From Ruminococcus flavefaciens (GTDB taxonomy: Bacteria > Bacillota > Clostridia > Oscillospirales > Ruminococcaceae): a stretch of 5,716 nucleotides of DNA. Positions 5,096-5,716 of this stretch are shown here, piece after piece. The DNA lies in assembly GCA_902792495.1 (NCBI GenBank), contig CADBAC010000094.1:1-5716 (forward strand). Direction: 5' to 3'. The notes under the pieces are model-generated. The model searched no databases. It saw nothing but the letters and a program-made list of their open reading frames with translations, and was not told the origin of the DNA. The position numbers were made by a program, and so were the translations under genes. Every line of letters begins with the position of its first letter. Positions within the stretch are counted from its first letter, which is position 1.

Positions 5096-5716
5096 ATGAA
5101 TATAGAAATAACAAGAATAAATCAGGGAATAGAAGAAAGTCCTCTCGATTACGTTAAATACGTTAATATGGACTACTTTTACAAGCTCAGCTGTATAGTT
5201 GACGAGATAGAGAAAAACTGCCATACAAGACCTGTAATACTTCTTGCAGGCCCCTCAGGTTCGGGCAAGACCACCACAGCAATGATGTTAGAAAAAATGC
5301 TGGATGAGCGTGGCCATGAGACCCATACAATTTCAATGGATAATTACTTCTGCCCCCTTACAGAGGAGGAAAAGGAACTGGCCGCCCTTGGCAAGGTCGA
5401 TCTTGAATCTCCTGTAAGAGTTGATAAGGAACTGCTCAATCAGCAGATATCAGCTATCGAAAAGTGCGAGGAGATAGAGATACCAAAGTATAACTTCAAG
5501 ACCTCCTCCCGTGAATGGTCAGGCAATAAGATACAGCGCAAGAAAGGCGAACTGGTCATTTTCGAGGGCATACACGCTCTCAATCCCGATGTTATCACCG
5601 TTCCCGATGAGATGATCTGCAAGATATACGTCAGCGTCCGCACAAGAGTTGTATGCGATGATATAGTCCTCCACCCTTCCATGGTGAGACTTATGCGCCG
5701 TATGATACGTGACAGC
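5096..5716 (+). CDS. Uridine kinase-like nucleoside kinase, 3' end missing
   Basis: The first 207 codons of a P-loop kinase of the phosphoribulokinase/uridine kinase family, expected to phosphorylate a nucleoside using a nucleoside triphosphate in the cytoplasm. Motifs: Walker A GPSGSGKTT (52-60); SMDNYF (80-85) with the likely catalytic aspartate D82; DLESPVRVD (102-110); PKYNFKTSSRE (130-140); hydrophobic strand and VIFEGIHALNP (154-164); and an arginine-rich RLMRRMIRDS (198-207) at the window edge, matching the lid region. The pattern is closest to the kinase half of the TGS-domain uridine-kinase-like proteins, but here about 45 residues with no TGS domain precede Walker A. AAAGGAG (5081-5087) lies 8 bases before the ATG at 5096. 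An out-of-frame ATG at 5092 opens only 21 codons. It has its own promoter, and the stop codon lies beyond the window. Exact substrate uncertain. Confidence 0.88.
   Translation, partial: MNIEITRINQGIEESPLDYVKYVNMDYFYKLSCIVDEIEKNCHTRPVILLAGPSGSGKTTTAMMLEKMLDERGHETHTISMDNYFCPLTEEEKELAALGKVDLESPVRVDKELLNQQISAIEKCEEIEIPKYNFKTSSREWSGNKIQRKKGELVIFEGIHALNPDVITVPDEMICKIYVSVRTRVVCDDIVLHPSMVRLMRRMIRDS

Overview
The window most likely comes from a spore-forming clostridial Firmicute of the Ruminococcus / Oscillospiraceae type. The evidence is a recognisable yabP-yabQ-divIC-yabR order (the order known from Bacillus subtilis and many Clostridia), strong AGGAGG-type ribosome binding sites, consensus sigma-A promoters and a moderate GC content. 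The genus is an inference from protein style; no 16S rRNA or other marker gene is present.

Layout. Positions 1-231 are intergenic: a GC-rich palindrome (43-67), one diverged copy of an 88-bp repeat in minus orientation (101-190), and a near-perfect sigma-A promoter (204-232). Positions 289-2682 encode a 797-residue polytopic membrane protein with a large predicted extracytoplasmic domain, resembling the GT-C fold glycosyltransferase-like proteins of Clostridia. Positions 2683-3226 hold no gene. They contain a GC-rich hairpin at the stop codon, 2.7 tandem copies of the 88-bp repeat (now in plus orientation), and several GTAGGGG-type palindromic elements, one of which may act as a terminator.

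From 3227 onward is a conserved sporulation/cell-division cluster. A sigma-E-like promoter precedes yabP (3283-3561), which overlaps yabQ (3558-4097) by an ATGA; both are spore-coat/cortex-related genes. A good sigma-A promoter lies inside the 3' end of yabQ and would drive divIC (4072-4380, TTG start, overlapping yabQ) and the S1-domain gene yabR (4425-4889) in vegetative cells. A clear rho-independent terminator (4896-4919) closes this unit. A new promoter with an extended -10 then drives a uridine-kinase-like nucleoside kinase that runs off the window end (5096-5716, 207 codons seen).

The most unusual structure is that the membrane-protein gene is bracketed by two nested pairs of inverted repeats: an exact 25-bp outer pair containing the GC palindrome and an inner pair of 88-bp-family repeats. 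The whole roughly 3-kb block sits directly upstream of the conserved yabP cluster and looks like an accessory cassette or a hotspot for small repeats. No transposase, integrase, CRISPR array, tRNA or rRNA was seen.
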